Below, in pieces: positions 20,740 to 35,040 of a DNA stretch of 64,000 nt (its first letter is position 1; each line of letters starts with the position of its first letter). A program made the position numbers and the translations under genes. Below the pieces are notes generated by a model. It saw only the letters and a list, made by a program, of their open reading frames with translations. It did no database searches and was not told the origin of the DNA. The DNA comes from Fremontodendron californicum (Eukaryota; Streptophyta; Magnoliopsida; Malvales; Malvaceae): NCBI GenBank assembly GCA_030761205.1, contig JAULJL010000010.1, forward strand, positions 4,779,001-4,843,000, read 5' to 3'.

Positions 20740-21456
20740 CCAGGAAAAATTGGCAAAGCAGGCAGGAAATTCTAGAAATCTGGGCTCAAGTGGGCTGATT
20801 TGAAAAGAAAAAACTGCCAGAAAAAAAGAAAATTGGCAAAGCTGGCTAGAAAAGAAAAAAAAAAACTGAACCTTTTTTCATATATATATATATATATATT
20901 ATGTTATTCCCACAAATTTACAAGAATTCCCATAGCGCATCCAGCACTGATATCATGGCCAAATATTAGATCTTGCAATATTGAAAATGACACATAGAAA
21001 AAAAAAATAATAATTAAAACACAACATCAAAAAATAACATGAAAATAACATAAATACATAAATATATAAAAATCTATATAATATAAATTATTAATATATT
21101 AAAATTTATATAAATATAAAATATCTTAAACACGATTATGACAAAAAAAAATATGAATATATCATGAATACACGAATCGTCAAGTTATCAAATATGTGAA
21201 AATCTCTTATATTTCGACCAAAGAATGTACCATATATATATATATGAAGAAAAAAAAAAAAAAAAAACTAGGCTATAAAAGGAAACAGTCCTAAGACCTA
21301 CATTCTAATTACAGGACAAACACAGCCTCTTGATCCCCTCATCTGCAAACAACCTTTTTATTTGACATTTACTGATTCTAACATATCTGCACAGCCTGTC
21401 TATTTTTGACTTTTACTGATTCTAACAGTAACTCATGGTAAAACGAAACCCTCTTC

Positions 21457-22768
21457 TCAGCTCTTCTTGTTTGCATCAAGACTTTCATAAAATAAGATAT
21501 ACCCATGATCTGTATTACTCGAATTGTCATGGGCTGACCCAAAAAATGTCTGAACTGCGGACTCATCAATCATCTCCACGTTTTCATCATCAAAAAATAA
21601 CCAGTGGTTATGGCTTTTCACCAGGCTAACATAGTGTCCGTGGTTAGGTCCGCTTCCCACGTGAACAACTACGGCAAACAGAGAATACTCCGAGTCCGCG
21701 TCTTCCACGGTATTGCTCAGCTTCAGCTCAAGCGGAAACACAACGCGGTAAGAGAGCTTCTTGTACCGGCCAAGCTGCTCGATGTACTTGAACCGCTTCA
21801 AATGGATAACCAGGATGTGAGGAGGCTTCTTTATCTTCATTCTCTTCTGGGCTTCTTGCAAACTTCAAGCAAATAAACATCATCCATAATTATTCCTTTC
21901 TGCATGTTTATCATTAAAATGATTGTATGATATGCATCTTTGGAACCATCTAAACATCATTAAGCTTTAAGCTTTGTATCAAGTTACAAACTATTTATGA
22001 AGACAACACAATGCACCATGCACGTTTGATTTTTGAACCATTACGAAAAAAAGGAAAATCATGAGGTATGCATGTTTTGCCTCTTTCTCTAAACTAATAT
22101 CTCATTGAAGTCCATGACCATAATTGACCTCTTTTACTAACAAAACCTCACTTTTACATATTTGGTCTTGGTTGTCCAGTCTGAAAATCTCACACAGGAT
22201 GACAAGAGTCAAGTGAAATATCTGTTGTCAATGTAAACGACTTTAAAAGATGAATCCTAAACCATGTGAGAAACTAAAACACATCAAGTGAAGCAAAAAA
22301 TGCGTATATAGGAAAATTACCTACAGCACTTGTCACAGAAAAATTTATCCTCAGCGTTCAATGTCTCAGTAGAACTAAAATTTTTCAAACAGCTAGTTAT
22401 TGAGCTGTTCTGTTCAATGTCAAGGCTCAAGTCAAAGAAAGTTTCGTCTCTCGCTGTCACTGTCTCACATCGCAAGCATCTGGTCTCATTGGTAAGTATT
22501 CCCTGTTTCAAATTGCCCCATGAGAAAAATGAGATTCTTCCTAAAATACATGAATGCAAACACACAGAAACCCCCACACACACAGAGACACTCAGAGAGG
22601 AGGGAAAAAGATTGTCAATAAATAAACTGACAATTGTATAGCATTCATTGTCAACAAAGCATAGCATTCCTTGATAAGCATTGTCAACAAATAAACCGTT
22701 AAAGGGAAAAAGATAGAGGCAGTCACCATTTCTTTGTTGTTATCTTATGGATTATAAATGTGATATCA

Positions 22769-22814
<46 letters not shown>

Positions 22815-25800
22815 GAAAAGCAGTACTGAAAGTACCAATATTAATTGAAGATGCAGTCTACATACAAGGACGCACAAAAGAGGTTAAGCTATGATGTCCT
22901 GAAGCATTTCCAGATAGTAATGCTTGTATTTAATTCACTTTCTCTGTCCATCAGTGCATAGATTAAATTAATTTTTCTGCACAAATACTTTCTAGACCTA
23001 ATACCTTCCTACAATTTTGGACATGTCGCTGAGGTTTCAAGTTTCATAGTATCTTAATTTAGATATAACCTGAGCAAAAAAATAACTTGATTTCATCTCT
23101 ATTTCATGCCAAGCAAAGTAAATAAAGCACAAAACAAGAACGACTGATCAGAATATAGGAATACAACTAGCAAACTCACCTGAAAATTCTTGTGTACCCA
23201 GGTAACCAGAGGCTCTTTTTGAACACCATTTGCCTGAGGATTCTTTGGACCATTTGCCGTCTTTTCAGATGGTGATGAAGTTTCAGCCTCATTTTTTGCT
23301 GCTTGAGCCTCTTTCTCCAATATGTCGACAAGTTCATTTAGCAAAAAGTTCAAGAACTCATGAGCATCCTACCAAAAAAAAAAAAAAAAAGAGAGAGAGA
23401 CAAAGAATTATTCTCTTCTGCATTTTCCATTAAAGATAATAAAGAAAGACAATATTTAGTTGACATGCCAGGAAAAGGCTACTACATTATACTAACTGAA
23501 ACCTTGAATCAAGCAAAAGAGATGGTCAATTTAGAGGAAGAGAATAAGGTACTTGATGCCAAATAAATAAAAAGCACTCTAATACCTGGTGCATATAGCT
23601 GCGGAAAAGCTCATTTTGTTTCTTCAATCTCTGTACAAAGCGCTTTGGAGCAATGACACCTGTTTTCTTCTTCTGTGAACTTATCTAAAACATAAAGAAC
23701 AATCAACTGTTGGTCTCAGTAGTAATCAAGTAAAAACCACATATGTGGCACGAGTAACTATGGGAGAAGGGAAGGAAAGATATACTAGTCATTTATTATA
23801 ACATTTGCTAAAAACAGAAAAAAGCATCATCTACCCAACTACAGCTAAATTTAGACTCTAAGAGTCAAAAATAAAAAAACTCAAGCAAAACATTTTTCTG
23901 GGATCTAAGCAATTTCCTAAAGGGATAATACTCTGCAATTATTGAAGTATCAAACCAAACCTTTAAAAAAAAGGAAAGGAAAGGAAAGAAATAGAAAAAG
24001 AGAAGCAGTTATGAGCAGGGAACTCTTGCACAGGAACATAAAGCAGATCATACACACTGAATAAAATCTGAGAGGATTTACAGATAAAAAATGACTTATC
24101 TAAGTTAAAAAAGATTTTTAAAAATTGCACACACATCGTTCCTTCTTGCATGAAGCCAGGACCTCATGCGAATGTGATAAGAATTTACAGTAATAAGCCA
24201 TTTAACAACAGTATTAATCTTAATTTATGATCACATCCTGTTAAAAGGTTACATAATGAATCATCTTCATCACGAAGATGATATATTGAGCTTTCATACT
24301 TCTAACCATTGCACATGGGCTATTAGCGTGTCTAATAAAAAAAGAAAAAATTATAAAATGAATCAAATCAGTCTATCATTCTTGGAAACCAAGGTCAAGA
24401 CTTGACATTGCAACTTATGTGCATTGTTTTGGTAAAAAGAAAAAAGAAACTAATGCTGATATATGGTCTGAACATCATTTGAAAAGAAATTCTTTGACTT
24501 TTCCAAAAAAACACATGGCAACACCATTGGCTTACTATAAGACAAAATACCACCTAGGCAGAAAAAGCAACCTACTCTAAAGAACTAGTGGTTGCTCATC
24601 AATAACACTACACTTCTAGCGGAGTTATTACCTGTGTAAACAGATCTGCCAAGCATGTCAGTAGATTATCTTCAGCATCAGCACCATTTTTATAACTTGA
24701 ATAATATTCTAGCAGCTGTTCACGAAATGGGACACAAAAATAAAGTGCCTGAAAAAAAGAATGAGAAAGGGAAATGAGACATAGGTTGAAGCTGAGAGGG
24801 TATTGTTGCCCAACAATTTCAAATACAAACATCCAACACTCAAAACGTTAACATAAAACTATTAGGATTACCATATCCTTCCCAAATAACCATAAATGTG
24901 CTAATCCTGTAAAATTAATTAGAAAGCAAGGAATAAAATAAAGTATCAGCAAATATCTCAGAGTACCATATAGCACAAATGGAAAAAAAAAAAAAAAAAA
25001 AGGTCATAGGAACTAAAGAGTCTGGTAATGAGTATATAGCACTTAAAAACTACAGTTGCATTCATTCAGAAATGACTGTTCAGACAATTCAAATGTTGTG
25101 TAATCTAAGTCAACCTATCAACAACCCATGAAACTTCAAAATCCAAAAGATATGATACCATGTATAAACTAATCTAACCAAATAAATTTCAAATATTTCA
25201 CATAACTCAACTTTACAACAATCACCCAGCTTAAATGAACGGAGGAACAAAAGCAATATTAAAAATATTAAATATAAGCATGAACAATGAAATCTAAATT
25301 ATCTAAATAGTAATGATGAATTGGATAATCATTTATTTTATCACCAACATCCAAATTCCAACCCCTAGACTGCTTTCCCTTTCTAATATTAGTTGATATC
25401 TATCATGGCCAATATTTGGTCTAAACCATCTCAGCAAGCATATCTAAAATCTAAACCTTCTGATTTCAATCTAAATTGTGACAACCACGTCACCTGAATG
25501 CAAAACGGCATGTAATTACCCGAGAAATTCACTGCTAAACATGAAAAAGATAGAATCGAATCCAACCAATTCAGTCCTGGATTTTCCCAAATTTACTTGC
25601 TTCCTACTGCTATCACTGAGTCAAATGAACACATTATAAAAACATCAACAAGGGATAACCAGAGAAATGATACAGCAATCAAAAATTACAAACCTTCATA
25701 CTTGCAAAGAAAATAATAAGAAACATGTACCACAATAAATTTGCATAAATGTAAAAATATTAAAAATTTGTTCAAAGCTTAAAATTTAAAATGAATCAAA

Positions 25801-26035
25801 TTCAAAGTATTGGAATTAATTAAACTATCAAATTCAACATAATTTTTTGAAAAAGGAAAAAAGACAAATCGAATTAGATTCAAAATTGAATTGTAAAGGA
25901 GAAGATAAAAAAAATAACCTGCAAAACGCTGTTACAATAACAGGTGTTACCAAAGTTTTCAAGGCCAAAATATCGTTCGCTTTCAGGGAACTGGTCGCCC
26001 AAAGCTTTCTCGAGTTTTGAACCCGCCGCGCCCAT
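21457..26035 (-). CDS. UBP3: ubiquitin-specific protease, UBP3/UBP4 type, six exons
   Basis: UBP3/UBP4 cleave ubiquitin from proteins; in Arabidopsis they are nuclear and needed for pollen development. Exons on the minus strand are 26035-25919, 24748-24632, 23684-23586, 23368-23180, 22502-22321 and 21862-21457, giving 369 aa (the Arabidopsis proteins are about 370). Visible parts: an N-terminal MGAAGS that fits a myristoylation site; the Cys box FGNTCYCNSVLQ with the catalytic Cys at 32; two zinc-binding cysteine pairs (CLRC and CDKC); LVIHLKRF; and the His box GPNHGHYVSLV (His 311) with HWLFFDDENV behind it. All catalytic residues are present. The 3' flank (21300-21430) holds two copies of a TTACTGATTCTAAC segment. 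The two Arabidopsis paralogues cannot be told apart here. Confidence 0.95.
22772..22811. repeat. TA microsatellite
   Basis: About twenty TA dinucleotides lie in intron 4 of the UBP gene, between its fourth and fifth exons. Confidence 0.95.
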
Positions 26036-27640
26036 TTAATGAAATTAAGTTTGTCTACAACCTCGAACTCAGATCTTCTTCCGACCGATTCAACTCAGCG
26101 ATTCTATCTCTCCATTCACGAGTGTCTCTATCTCTCTCCTGTTTGATTTGAATTCGTTTTAGGGTTTTTTGGTGGAAGGGAAGAAAAAAATAAACTGTAT
26201 TTTTTTTTTTTTTTTGCTTTTCTATTTCCCGTTTGGGGCAGTGAAAATGAGCCAAATAAAATGAGGGTTTGGTTTTTATTTTGTTTGAAGAAAATAAATA
26301 AGAAGAAAAATATTGGATTTAATTTAATCAATAAATTATAGTAGCAAAACGAAAAAAGGGACGGGGAAAAGTAAAAAGAGAAATTAAATAAAAATAAATT
26401 ACTATTGACGCTTTCTTATTTGCTATTGCCAGTGCCACTCAAGGTCACGTGATGATGCCAAGCTGTAAAACGAAATACATGGGATTTTTGATGAATTGTG
26501 TTATAAATAGAGTTTTCTCTTTTTCTTTCTGGTTTCAATTTTTATTTCAGTTTTTTTATATGTTTTGTTTAAGTGATATGATTTGGATAAGATTTCTTAT
26601 GTTTTTACAGTTTTTTTTTTTTAATCTATACTATTCTAAAAAAAAAATTAAATTTGGTGTCACGAATTAAAAAACACCAACTTAATAAAAAAAATGTTCA
26701 AAAAATCAAACTATAAAACAAATGAAATTAAATTAAAAAATAATTTAATAAGTTTTTAAATTTTTTTTTTTAAGACAATCACTCAAAAAATCACTCACAT
26801 AATTAAAAACTCACAACTCTCTCACACAACTATCCACTCATCTTTTTCTCCACAAAAACTATCCAATTTTCTTTATAAAAAAAAAAAATACCCAATTATA
26901 ATAAATACTTACTTTCCCAATTATAAAAAATACTTACTTTTTTTAATTAAAATAAATGAGAAATATTAATTGATATCTAGTAACATTAGTTAAAGTAATA
27001 TATATAATAAGAAAAATGTAATTAATATATATATTTTTTGAATTCAATAAAAATAATATATTAAATACAAAAAACTTTCTTAAAGAGATATAAATAAACT
27101 TTAATCGATAGACACCGATTAAGTAAACCCAAAATAAATAAAGCATATGGTAGGTATAGTTAAAAATAAAAAAAATAAAAATACTCATTGTATTAATATT
27201 TGAAATTATGATTTTATTTTAATTTTTTTATACTTTTTCAATTAAATTGATGTAATTTGATTTATATTATTAAACTCAATTAAATATTTAATTATTAATA
27301 TGAATATATTAAAAACCATCAAATTATTTATCAGCCCATCGCATTTAATGAGAAAACATTTTTATAATCAATTATAACTGTTAATTAACAAAATTCTTTG
27401 CTTGATTAGCAATGACAGATAACTAATTGTAATAATTTTTTTTTTTTGGGAGTCAAATCCAAAATAAAAACAAAACAAGAAAAGAAAAGGAAATTGCATT
27501 ATCATTCTCTTTAATGAAAAAAAAAAAAATAGAAAAAAATTGCCTTATCTACATTCCACAGTGAAGTACTAAAAACGCGAGCGAGCTTACATTACAGGGA
27601 AAAAAGCTACGAAGATAAAGCTGAAGCCAAAGAAGCAAAG
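26036..27640. other. intergenic region between UBP and RPL29
   Basis: The two genes are transcribed away from each other and share this 1.6 kb. It is very AT-rich. TAAATAAAAATAAATT-like runs dominate and nothing else was recognised. Confidence 0.7.
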
Positions 27641-30600
27641 ATGTTGAGCCTCTCAATTGCTTCCCCAGCAACAGTTACTTTCCTTCCAAAACCCAAATCT
27701 TCAATTCCTAAAACTTCCTTCACTGGCGTCACAATCCAGCACTTATGTCCCCAACGGTTGCCTTCTCAGACGACCTCGTTTCGAAAACCATCTCCGTCGT
27801 CGTCGGTGGTAATGATGGCAAAGAGAGAAGAAGAAATGAAGGAAATAAGAACCAAAACGACTGAGGAAATCAATGATGAAGTGGTTGAGTTAAAAGGAGA
27901 GCTTTTCATGCTTCGTCTTCAGAAATCGGTTCGTAACGAGTTCAAGTCTAGCGAGTTTCGCCGTATGCGCAAAATGGTATTCTTTTTTCCCCCCACATTT
28001 TGTCTTTTATTTTTTTTTCCCCTTCTAACAGCTGAATTGGATTTCAAATGGGATTTCAGAATCTGTGTTTTACTTAGATTTATTTAAGATATAGAGAAGG
28101 AAATGAAGGGACATTTGAATTCCCATAGAGGTAGAATCTCACAAGTTTCCACAGATAGGGACTATAGAACTTTGCTGAGAACACACAAAAATGTCCATGT
28201 TTCTTTTTTTGTTTTTAAATATCATAAAAACGTTAATGTTAATTGTGATTCAGGTTGCCAAAAATCTAAACTTTGATTGGAAGTGAAGAATGATGGATAT
28301 ATTTTGTTTAATCGACTATAAAAAATTGTGATATAATCACAAAACCTGGAAATTTTTGTGGAGTGGTGTTGGCATTGCAATGCCTTTGCCTTCAAATTCT
28401 CAACCAAAGAAGCTTAATAGAAAGATGGGATACTTTGTGTTTTTAGTAGCATAACCATGATCAAGTTATCCTTTTTGGATGTGCTTATGTGTGTGTGTAT
28501 CCATTCAGCATTCTTTTTGTTTTTAAATTTTGTTGGTTATAAGCTTTTTATGTTTTTTTATGTAGGTTGAGTAGTCAACAGGTTCTGTTTTCTTTTTCCT
28601 CTCAAATTTTGGGTGTCTTTCTTTGCTTAAGTTGTATACGAAACCAATGTTGTTATGGCCAAATGGATGGTCCTCTTATGAAATTAAGAAGGGAGGCTAG
28701 GGCCTAGCCGCGTAAGGCTTGGGAGGAGAAGGGGTGTAAAAGCCTTTTATCTGAAAGGAGGAAATGTTCTATTATTCATGTGAAACCATGCTTTGTTAGA
28801 AAGTGGGTGGGTGGACTGTACAAGTGGTGGCTTTGGTAGCCTGTTCTTGATGAATTTGTCGCCTCTAGCTGGTTTTCCACTTTTTCTGTAATAATTGTTT
28901 TCCATCAAATTGGATTCATTCCAATGTCAAGAGCGTATGATGATGGTCAAATAGTACATAGACGGAACCATATAAAAGGACCTCAGTTTTACTGAGTTTG
29001 CTGAGGATATGGTCTTAATTGGAGGAGAGTGTTGTAATATGATCTATATTGCTAGCTGACCCGGCATAGTGGGAAAATTTGGTTGCCCTTGTCGTCGCCG
29101 GTGGATTGAGATTTTGTGGCTTTATTTGGATTATGGTTAATTCAGCTGCTTTTTGAAGTAATCCTTACTGCACTACTTTGTGTACTGGGTAGATACAGTT
29201 GATGGACTGTTTTCTTTGCCAGATATTTTGATTATGCTATTTTCTTGCTATGCCCGGGTTTAGACTTTTTGTGGTCGAAAAAAATATGTCTAAAGATTGA
29301 GTTGAAGCAGAGATTAGATACTAGTATGACACTTCTCCAATCAATTATCAAGATCATTGTTTGGTAAATCAAAGCAGTATTTGGACTTAATGACTGAGAC
29401 CCTTTGCCTTGTGTCTTATTTACTTAATATATTTAATAATAATGGTATTATCCTACGCATTTTATGAGGAGCGGCTGTGAGGGTAAAACAAAAACCATAT
29501 AAAGGTAACCTTTAAACTCCTTAAAACTATGTTGCCTAAATATGACAATTACCTGAAATGTTTGCCTCAGCTTCATGTTACCTAAAATTAAATTATGCTG
29601 ATAAACAATTAGTAGCCATTTAGGTGTGTTCTGGTTTCACTTATGGGCAGTTGCAACTTGCAAGAGGATAGAAGCTAAAATGAAGTCATTTAAGCGTAGC
29701 TAAGAATTGATGTGTGGTAGGAGGAAGGATGTGTTTCATAGTTTAAAAATGCACTGGTGAAACATAAAATCATGCTGATATTGCCAAGATAAGTTTCTGC
29801 TGACTGTAGTTTAGCATGCTCCCCTTTGTTTGCATGTTAATCTCTTTATAATTTTTTTGTTTAAGCTTTTATTTTGGTTGAGGGACAGAGGGGGTTGTTA
29901 TAGGATTTCTTCTACTGTTAAAAGTGCTTGTAGCAAGCCCATTCGAAAGGTATTTAAAAGGGGTTGATTCTGATCATTTTACATATATCATTTGACCTGT
30001 CAGTAATAGTATAATTCTTCACGGTGCCAATTATATGTGGTGAATTCAATTAAGGACAATATACATGGATTTTACATACTGTGATTCCAGTTCTATGGTT
30101 ACATTCTATGTTACTTGGACTCAGGGGTGAGTGTCGGATACGGGTATGTATCCGATATGGATATGCTCAATTTTTTTCTAAGTTTTTGCATATTTGGAGA
30201 CTAATACCCTCGTACCTATGTCTGAGTATGTGTCGGACACATGTGTCAGACACAAATACTTTAAGGAAAATGAAGAGTCGGAGTAAGATAGGTTACATTG
30301 CAAAAGGAAAAGACAAGAAGGCAGATAATTGATGATGCTTGTCTTGGGATATTGTAAAGCCACACCTAGAAACTTTCCTATACTTGTTCTCCTTTTAGTC
30401 TACGAATTTCATGGTTAACTTTTTGACCCTATGCTTATTCTGTCCAAATTTTCAAATTTACAAGACTCTGGAAATCAAACTTTAATTTTGTTCAATCTTT
30501 GGCTAATGTCTCAGTTCCTTTCTCATGTTATTGGGATCATTCAAGTTCTTTTTTTTGTTTGTTTACTTAGTATTGCATGTCTGAGGCACTGAGTTATATT

Positions 30601-30850
30601 TATCTCCTTTATAAAGATTAAGGGTAGTTTTTACCATGAATTTAAGCTTTGAAAGTGTTGTCTTTGATAGATTGCTCGCATGCTTACTGTTAAACGGGAA
30701 AGAGAGGTTGAGGAGGGCATCAACAAGCGATTGTCAAGAAAGCTTGATCGGCAATGGAAGAAAAGCATTGTTGTGAAACCACCCCCATCTTTGAAGAAGT
30801 TGCGAGAGCAAGAGGCAGCTGAAGAAGCTGAGAAATCTGCTGCAGCTTGA
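27641..30850 (+). CDS. RPL29: plastid 50S ribosomal protein L29 (uL29c), two exons
   Basis: This nuclear gene encodes the L29 protein of the plastid large ribosomal subunit. Exons 27641-27976 and 30671-30850 are separated by a 2.7 kb intron in phase 0 and give 171 aa. The first 57 or so residues are rich in Ser, Thr and Pro and look like a chloroplast transit peptide. The L29 domain follows: EIRTKTTEEINDEVVELKGE, then LFMLRLQKS and FRRMRKMIARMLTVKRERE across the splice junction. The C-terminal extension is basic and then Ala/Glu-rich, as in other plant plastid L29 proteins. The intron contains a MITE (30106-30291). In Arabidopsis the plastid L29 gene is next to MYB53; here a MYB of the same group lies about 16 kb downstream. 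Confidence 0.95.
30106..30291. mobile_element. CTATGTTACT-type MITE, copy 2 (intron of RPL29)
   Basis: It begins CTATGTTACTTGGACTC and ends GAGTAAGATAG, with inner blocks GTGTCGGATACGGGTATG and GTGTCGGACACATGTG. It is 186 bp, non-coding, and lies in the single intron of RPL29. Confidence 0.85.
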
Positions 30851-31648
30851 GCCAGCCACTCCAGATTACTTCACCATTTTCATGGCTTCAGAAGGGCTCT
30901 ATTTTACACCATTTTGTGCGTAAGGTTGTTGTTGTTGAAGCTAGGATAAATTCTAAATGGTTATAGTTTGAGAATTCGATTTATAAATCTCGAATTTGAA
31001 TTTTAAGAGAAAGTAATTTTATATATAAAAAAAAAGTTTTTAAGCAATTAAAACTTGAGTGAGATTTTAGACTTGGAAGTTCTTGGATTTAATCAATGAT
31101 GAAAAAACAAGACTAGATCAGTCGAATTAGGAATTGGCAAGTTGTCTACTTCGATATAATATATAAAATCGAAAATATCTTAAATCGATAAAAAATCGAT
31201 TTTATCGGTGTAAATATTTTTGTAAATGAAAGGATTTGAATTTTGAAAATTTGAATTTTATATTACATATCGTACTAATAATTTAAATGTATATTTTTAT
31301 TAATTATATTTAATATTTATTTAACATTATTTTTTTAAAAAATTTTAAATTATTTTAATTAAATTGATCACTAAAAATATGATTTGACCTTTTAACTTTG
31401 GATTTAATTCTAATAATTTTTTTTTTTTTAAATCCTTAAATTCTTTCTTGCCTAATTGAACAAATACCTTCAAATCCAAAAGGAAAAAAAAAAAAGAGAA
31501 AAACCCCTCAAAAGGCGGGAAAAATTCATAATCGAACATTGGCATCGTTTTTCTTCGGCAGCGTCCCTGCTGATTTACATTTGCTGCAACCAAACCAAAA
31601 GTATATATTAAAAAAAAAAAAAAAAGGGGACAAAACCTTAAAATCATT

Positions 31649-32710
31649 ATGGAAGAAGAACGGTCAGACCCAAATCTCCCAACCAAAACCCTAGACCTCG
31701 ACTCTGATTTACAGAAAAAACACCAAGCCATGCTCGATCGCCTCTCCAATCGCCACCAAGCTCGTTTAGACAACTCAGTCGCTCGCCGATCCGACTCAAC
31801 CAACTCCTCCGAGTCCACCTCCTCTTTTCTCTCCCGCTTCTCCGACTCCAAGCAATTCATCGACTCCCAATTCGCCGAATCCCGTCTCATTGCTCAATCC
31901 GATCCATCTCGCCTCAAATCTCATTTCGCCAATATCTCCTCCTCCATATCGGACCTCGAAAAACTCGTCGCTGAGAACTCTTACTTCCTTCCTTCTTATG
32001 AAGTCCGCTCTTCTCTCAAAACCATCTCCGATTTAAAGCTAAATCTGGAGATTTTAAACTCCGAATTGATCCCCAAAAAGAAATTCTCCTTCAAAAACAA
32101 AGCCACAACAAAAAAAGAACTCCCCAAAGAACCTGAACCCGTAAAATCCGAGACCGTTTCAGCAACCAATTTCAAAATCCCTAATTCCCCAGGGTTTAGA
32201 AATAAAACAAATGAAACCCTAGTTAAGAAATTCAAGGGGACGGAGATTGGGGAATTTACGCTATCTGATCTGGATTCTTGCGAAGTGAGATTAATCGGCT
32301 GCTGCAATGCGGTATTTATGAACAGATTGAAGAACTGCAAGGTTTATTTGGGGCCGGTAATTGGGTCGATTTTGATAGAGGAAGTGGAAAGGTGTGTTTT
32401 CGTATTGGCTTCGCATCAGATAAGGATTCATTTGGCGAAAAGGTGTGATTTTTATTTGAGAGTGAGGAGTAGGCCGATAATTGAGGACAGCAATGATGTG
32501 AGATTCGCGCCGTATTGTTTGGATTATGAAGGGATTGAGGTGGATTTGCAGAAGGCAGGTTTGAGTGAGGAGACGGGGAATTGGGGGAATGTGGATGATT
32601 TTAAGTGGTTGCGAGCTGTGCAGTCGCCAAATTGGTGTGTTTTGCCGGAAAATGAGAGGATTGGGAAGGTTCGGGTTGATGATTTTGAGAGCGGAAATGA
32701 AGGTAGTTAA
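31649..32710 (+). CDS. TFC C: tubulin-folding cofactor C (TBCC), intronless
   Basis: Cofactor C joins the tubulin-folding supercomplex and triggers GTP hydrolysis by beta-tubulin, releasing alpha/beta-tubulin dimers; the Arabidopsis orthologue is PORCINO. The single 353-aa ORF has a charged helical N-terminal region (about 20-140, with QKKHQAMLDRLSNRHQARL), a Lys/Pro-rich linker (145-195) and a C-terminal C-CAP/cofactor C beta-helix domain (about 195-345). The domain includes LDSCEVRLIGCCNAVFMNRL and the arginine-finger motif QIRIH (Arg 259), with SRPIIEDSNDVRFAPY after it. Key residues are present. The start ATG follows an A-rich leader. The nearest upstream gene, RPL29, ends about 800 bp before it on the same strand. 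The C-terminal boundary fits the family length. Confidence 0.94.
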   Translation: MEEERSDPNLPTKTLDLDSDLQKKHQAMLDRLSNRHQARLDNSVARRSDSTNSSESTSSFLSRFSDSKQFIDSQFAESRLIAQSDPSRLKSHFANISSSISDLEKLVAENSYFLPSYEVRSSLKTISDLKLNLEILNSELIPKKKFSFKNKATTKKELPKEPEPVKSETVSATNFKIPNSPGFRNKTNETLVKKFKGTEIGEFTLSDLDSCEVRLIGCCNAVFMNRLKNCKVYLGPVIGSILIEEVERCVFVLASHQIRIHLAKRCDFYLRVRSRPIIEDSNDVRFAPYCLDYEGIEVDLQKAGLSEETGNWGNVDDFKWLRAVQSPNWCVLPENERIGKVRVDDFESGNEGS

Positions 32711-34859
32711 AGATTGTTTTTGTAGTGAGGGTCATTGAATTATTTGAGTTGTTTTGAATTCTGGTCTTGTTTGAATTTATGTTTGCTGTCTCACTTTTTT
32801 TTTTTTTTTTTTTTTTAAATAGAATTGGAAATGGAAGTGGCAAGGGGTCATTTTTATTGTTCTGTTTATGTGTTTCTTCTTCTTTTCTGTTTTTTCTTAC
32901 AAGCTTTTCGATTAGCTTTGTCGGACTCATGGCAAATGAAAGATGAAAGTTATTATACTGATGAATGATGATAATCTTTATGTTTCTGCTTTCCGTAATT
33001 CTGGTTAAATGCGTGCCTGCAGTCGAGGTTATTACTTTGTATGATTAGGACTAACTATTTTTGACATTTTGGAGGTCTGAAGAATCTTTTATAGTATATG
33101 TTTTGCATTGAACCCTGATTAAAAAGTCTAATATATTGGTTTACTGAACTTTGGCTGAGTGGTTGGTTTGTTTGTCCCACTAAATTTCCCTCATTTTCCA
33201 ATCATTTTCCTCACAATGTGCAATATAAATAGGGGGAATTTGGAGGTGGCAATTAAAGGTAAATGGAGATTAGATGAGGCAATTTGGGTGTGGTTGAGAT
33301 GATATGTTACCAACTTGTTTGGCTTTCTGGAGTTTGCTGTTGGAACCTTAAATCTTCTCCTTTTATCTTTTTGGTGGAATGAATTAGCCATCTAGTTAAA
33401 AGGCAATTGTTTAAGGTTCCATTTAAGTACTGTGATTGAGAATTTATTACTTAAATGATCTTTGCCTCTAATTTCTGTATTCATGAATCATGATTCATGC
33501 ATGGTTTGGAGTTAATGGTGCTTGTAGTCACTATAAGACGAGTTATTTTTGGAGCAGGCCTGCTAGAGTGTTCTTAAAAGACATGCTCCAAAGGCAAAGG
33601 TCATAAAAGAGAAAAAAAAAATTCCTGCCTCTGTAGGTGCATCTACTCACCCAGTGAAAGGAAAAAGGAAAAATCACACATTTTTTCTCCACCTCACCTT
33701 CACCTTTTCCTCAATCTCATATCTCTGCTATTTTAGATTTCCACCTCTAAAATCTCAGTCCAATTGCAGCTCTCAGGTAATTGTTTTCTTTTCTTTTCTA
33801 TATTATCCCTTTTTTTCCTCTCACTTTGCCTCCCTGTTTCTTAGAGCAGTTCCTGGGCTTTGAAGAAGATGCGCAATGTGCTGCACTTTGCAAACGAGGA
33901 CAGGCATGCGTCTAATTGATCACAATGTGTTATTTATCTTGGGGTTTGATTGTACTAAAAATGGAATTGTTATTACCCCATATAACTTTATGAGATCGAA
34001 AGAGTTTAAAATTGTTTCCAGTAGCACTTCAATAGGCTGCTTATCTCATCGTCCAGGAGTATGTTTTGCCGTCCGAGAAGAGAAACTGTTTTAACTTTGG
34101 AGCTTCTTCGACATTTCTCTATGATTATTGATCCTAGCTCAAGAAAAGTCTAAGTCATGGACTTTGAAGTTGCAAAGGTGCATGAACATTAGAAACGATG
34201 TAATTAGTTTATTCCTAGTTTGAAGTTGTGAACAACTCTTTGTTTCTTAATTACATTTTATTATATAAACGTTCATGATTAATTTGGCTTTTCAAGAATT
34301 CTAACTTTATATGTTTGAAGACCTTGTGAATTCATTTTCTATGTTTCAGTGTAGTCATTGAATCAGATTAAAGAAAGTGTTACTTTATTTTGTGTCCCTT
34401 AAGTTCTTCCAATTCCAAGAAATTGAGTTTGAAACCAAAATATCCCAAATTTCGATCCCATCTTTGTTTTCGTGATTTGTCTCTGTCTTCAATTGAATTT
34501 GCTTCGAGAGTCGCCATTGCTCATAGATAGATGCAGGTAATGCGCCTTTTATCGCAAGTGTTTTGTTTAAAGGTAGATTTCTTGTAATGGCGTTTAAATT
34601 GCGACTGGGACATTGGCACATTGCCTACCAACTATTTGTCTATTGCTCCTTTTGAGATCCATTCTAAAGATTGGGCACTTTTTCGCTGTTCCTTGGATCA
34701 GGGATCTCTTCTGCTTGACTTGTTTCTTAGAGCTAGCTTGTTGATGATTATACGGGCACCATGTGATTTCATGCAACGAAAAGATTAATGACACTTTTGA
34801 CTTTATGGTCGGTTCACGCTATTATAGACAAAGGGTGTCTTATCATTTTTACTATACTT

Positions 34860-35040
34860 CTATATTACTCGAATTCGAATGTAAGTGTCGAACACGGGTA
34901 TGTATCGGACACATGCATGTTCAATTTTTTTTAAAGATTTCTATGTATTTGAAGGGTTATTAGAAGATTATATCTCCATACCCATATTCAGATATATCAG
35001 ACACGAATACTTCAAAAAAAAAATAATCGGAGTAACATAG
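34860..35040. mobile_element. CTATGTTACT-type MITE, copy 3
   Basis: It runs from CTATATTACTCGAATTCG to ATCGGAGTAACATAG, so both terminal inverted repeats are kept. Inner blocks match the other copies (GTGTCGAACACGGGTATG). Non-coding. Confidence 0.85.

Noticed and set aside
33654..34094. Two open frames in a possibly transcribed region after TFC C
   Set aside because: No recognisable domain or start context; the region could be a non-coding transcript but this cannot be supported.
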